Assembly (NCBI GenBank): GCA_002412715.1
Contig: DHVP01000038.1
Span: forward strand, 1 to 6,935
Length of the DNA stretch: 6,935 nt
Reading direction: 5' to 3'
Source of the DNA: Deltaproteobacteria bacterium UBA5205
Lineage (GTDB): Bacteria; Desulfobacterota; Syntrophorhabdia; Syntrophorhabdales; Syntrophorhabdaceae
The position numbers and the translations under genes were made by a program. The notes under the pieces were generated by a model. That model made no database searches, was not told the DNA's origin, and worked only from the letters and a program-made list of their open reading frames with translations. Every line of letters starts with the position of its first letter. The first letter of the stretch is position 1. Positions 6,568-6,935 of this stretch are shown here, in pieces.

Positions 6568-6750
6568 CTACTTGAAACAACCAAGCTGACACTCAATTAT
6601 CTTGATGCCAAGTCTGTTGCACGTATCACCAATCTCTTTCAGAGAGATATCGTGTTCCCGCGACAATCTGACCGCCTTTGAGCACGCAAGTATTTTCTTA
6701 TCTTCACGCGATGAAGCAGCGTCCACTATCAACTTTTCATTCTCACTCAC
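6568..6750 (-). CDS. Small four-cysteine protein of unknown function, upstream of the moeA-like gene
   Basis: A 60-residue protein, not recognised with confidence. It has cysteines at 23, 44, 54 and 58, and its C-terminus reads GIKIIECQLGCFK, so the last pair forms C-x3-C. The middle part (about 20-50) looks like two short amphipathic helices. There is no signal peptide or membrane segment. The cysteines could bind a metal or act in redox or sulfur chemistry. The GTG at 6750 has a good ribosome-binding site (GGGAG about 6 bases upstream), so the reading frame is probably real. It is the first good gene of a probable operon with the moeA-like gene, which suggests a link to Mo/W cofactor work. 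I have a weak, unverified recollection of short proteins ending in CQLGxF near such genes in anaerobes. The N-terminus may be longer: see the overlapping ORF at 6743-6814. Confidence 0.6.
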   Translation of the reverse strand: MSENEKLIVDAASSREDKKILACSKAVRLSREHDISLKEIGDTCNRLGIKIIECQLGCFK

Positions 6751-6814
6751 TAATTCTCTCCCTTGGGCTTATTCCGTACTCGAAACGGGTTCCCGCGCGG
6801 CGACAATCCTCCAT
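6743..6814 (-). CDS. Possible 23-codon leader ORF, or displaced N-terminus of the small four-cysteine protein
   Basis: It begins ATG at 6814 with AGGGG (6826-6822) 7 bases upstream and only about 20 bases after the predicted transcript start; the product starts MEDCRRAG and ends PRERISE. Its TGA overlaps the GTG start of the 60-residue protein. The overlap contains a tandem GTGAGTGA. With one GTGA removed, this frame reads straight into the downstream one (ERISE-NEKLIV), giving one 80-residue protein. It may be a translationally coupled leader, an original N-terminus split by a 4-base duplication, or coincidence. GGGCTT (6824-6819) can pair with AAGCCC (6770-6765), which would cover its ribosome-binding site. 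Confidence 0.35.
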   Translation of the reverse strand: MEDCRRAGTRFEYGISPRERISE

Positions 6815-6840
6815 CACAAAGCCCCTTTTTCTTTTGCGCA

Positions 6841-6870
6841 ATTCTATAAGAAAGCTCTGTTGGTTGTCAA
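6841..6870 (-). promoter_or_regulatory. Promoter for the small protein / moeA-like operon
   Basis: On the minus strand a perfect TTGACA (6870-6865) is followed by TAGAAT (6846-6841, five of six) after 18 bases, or TATAGA (6848-6843, four of six) after 16 bases. Transcription should start near 6834. Bases 6871-6935 beyond it hold no ORF, RNA gene or site that I can support. Confidence 0.65.
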
Positions 6871-6935
6871 CACGAAGTTTCCCGAGCCAATCTCTGTTGG
6901 AAGGGCAAAAAAAAGTATCCACCCGGCTTATCCTG

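Noticed and set aside
6751..6834. Molybdenum-cofactor riboswitch in the leader of the small-protein operon
   Set aside because: The leader is too short, and I see only a 6-base pairing and a few short stems, not the family's conserved architecture.
6904..6935. T-tract on the minus strand (about 6907-6914) as a terminator for a gene to the right
   Set aside because: The bases before it do not form a convincing stem, and the window ends too soon to see any upstream gene.

Overview
The window looks like a chromosomal piece of a strictly anaerobic, aromatic-compound-degrading bacterium, of the sulfate-reducing, metal-reducing or syntrophic kind (Desulfobacterota, Syntrophorhabdus-like or similar). 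This rests mainly on the gene content. A tungsten-enzyme gene of the class II benzoyl-CoA reductase type (bamB) overlaps its iron-sulfur partner gene (bamC), and genes for molybdenum/tungsten cofactor maturation lie next to them. The taxonomic guess is inference; no marker gene such as rRNA is present.

Layout, left to right. (1) Positions 1-532, minus strand: the first 177 codons of bamC, running off the left edge. (2) 519-2507, minus: bamB, complete, overlapping the bamC start by 14 bases. (3) 2508-2727: a divergent control region. It has a consensus sigma70-type promoter for bamBC, an overlapping opposite promoter towards moeA that shares the same -10 region, a palindrome sitting exactly on that -10, and a second inverted repeat at the -35 of a nearer moeA promoter. 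(4) 2728-3966, plus: a canonical moeA. (5) 3951-5078, minus: a radical SAM protein with a complete SPASM cysteine signature, convergent with moeA and overlapping its 3' end by 16 bases. (6) 5079-5291: an intergenic stretch with a promoter for the radical SAM gene and a short direct repeat. (7) 5292-6512, minus: a second, divergent MoeA-like protein with altered signature loops. (8) 6568-6750, minus: a small four-cysteine protein of unknown function, preceded by an overlapping 23-codon ORF and a good promoter at 6841-6870. The last 65 bases hold nothing I can assign.

Working model. BamB and BamC form the catalytic and electron-transfer core of an enzyme that dearomatizes benzoyl-CoA at a tungsten bis-pyranopterin site. 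MoeA proteins insert molybdate or tungstate into pyranopterin, so the two paralogues beside bamBC plausibly supply, or discriminate between, W and Mo forms of the cofactor. The shared divergent control region suggests that the enzyme and the first MoeA are regulated together. The radical SAM/SPASM protein and the small cysteine protein are unassigned partners and are the most likely places for something undescribed.
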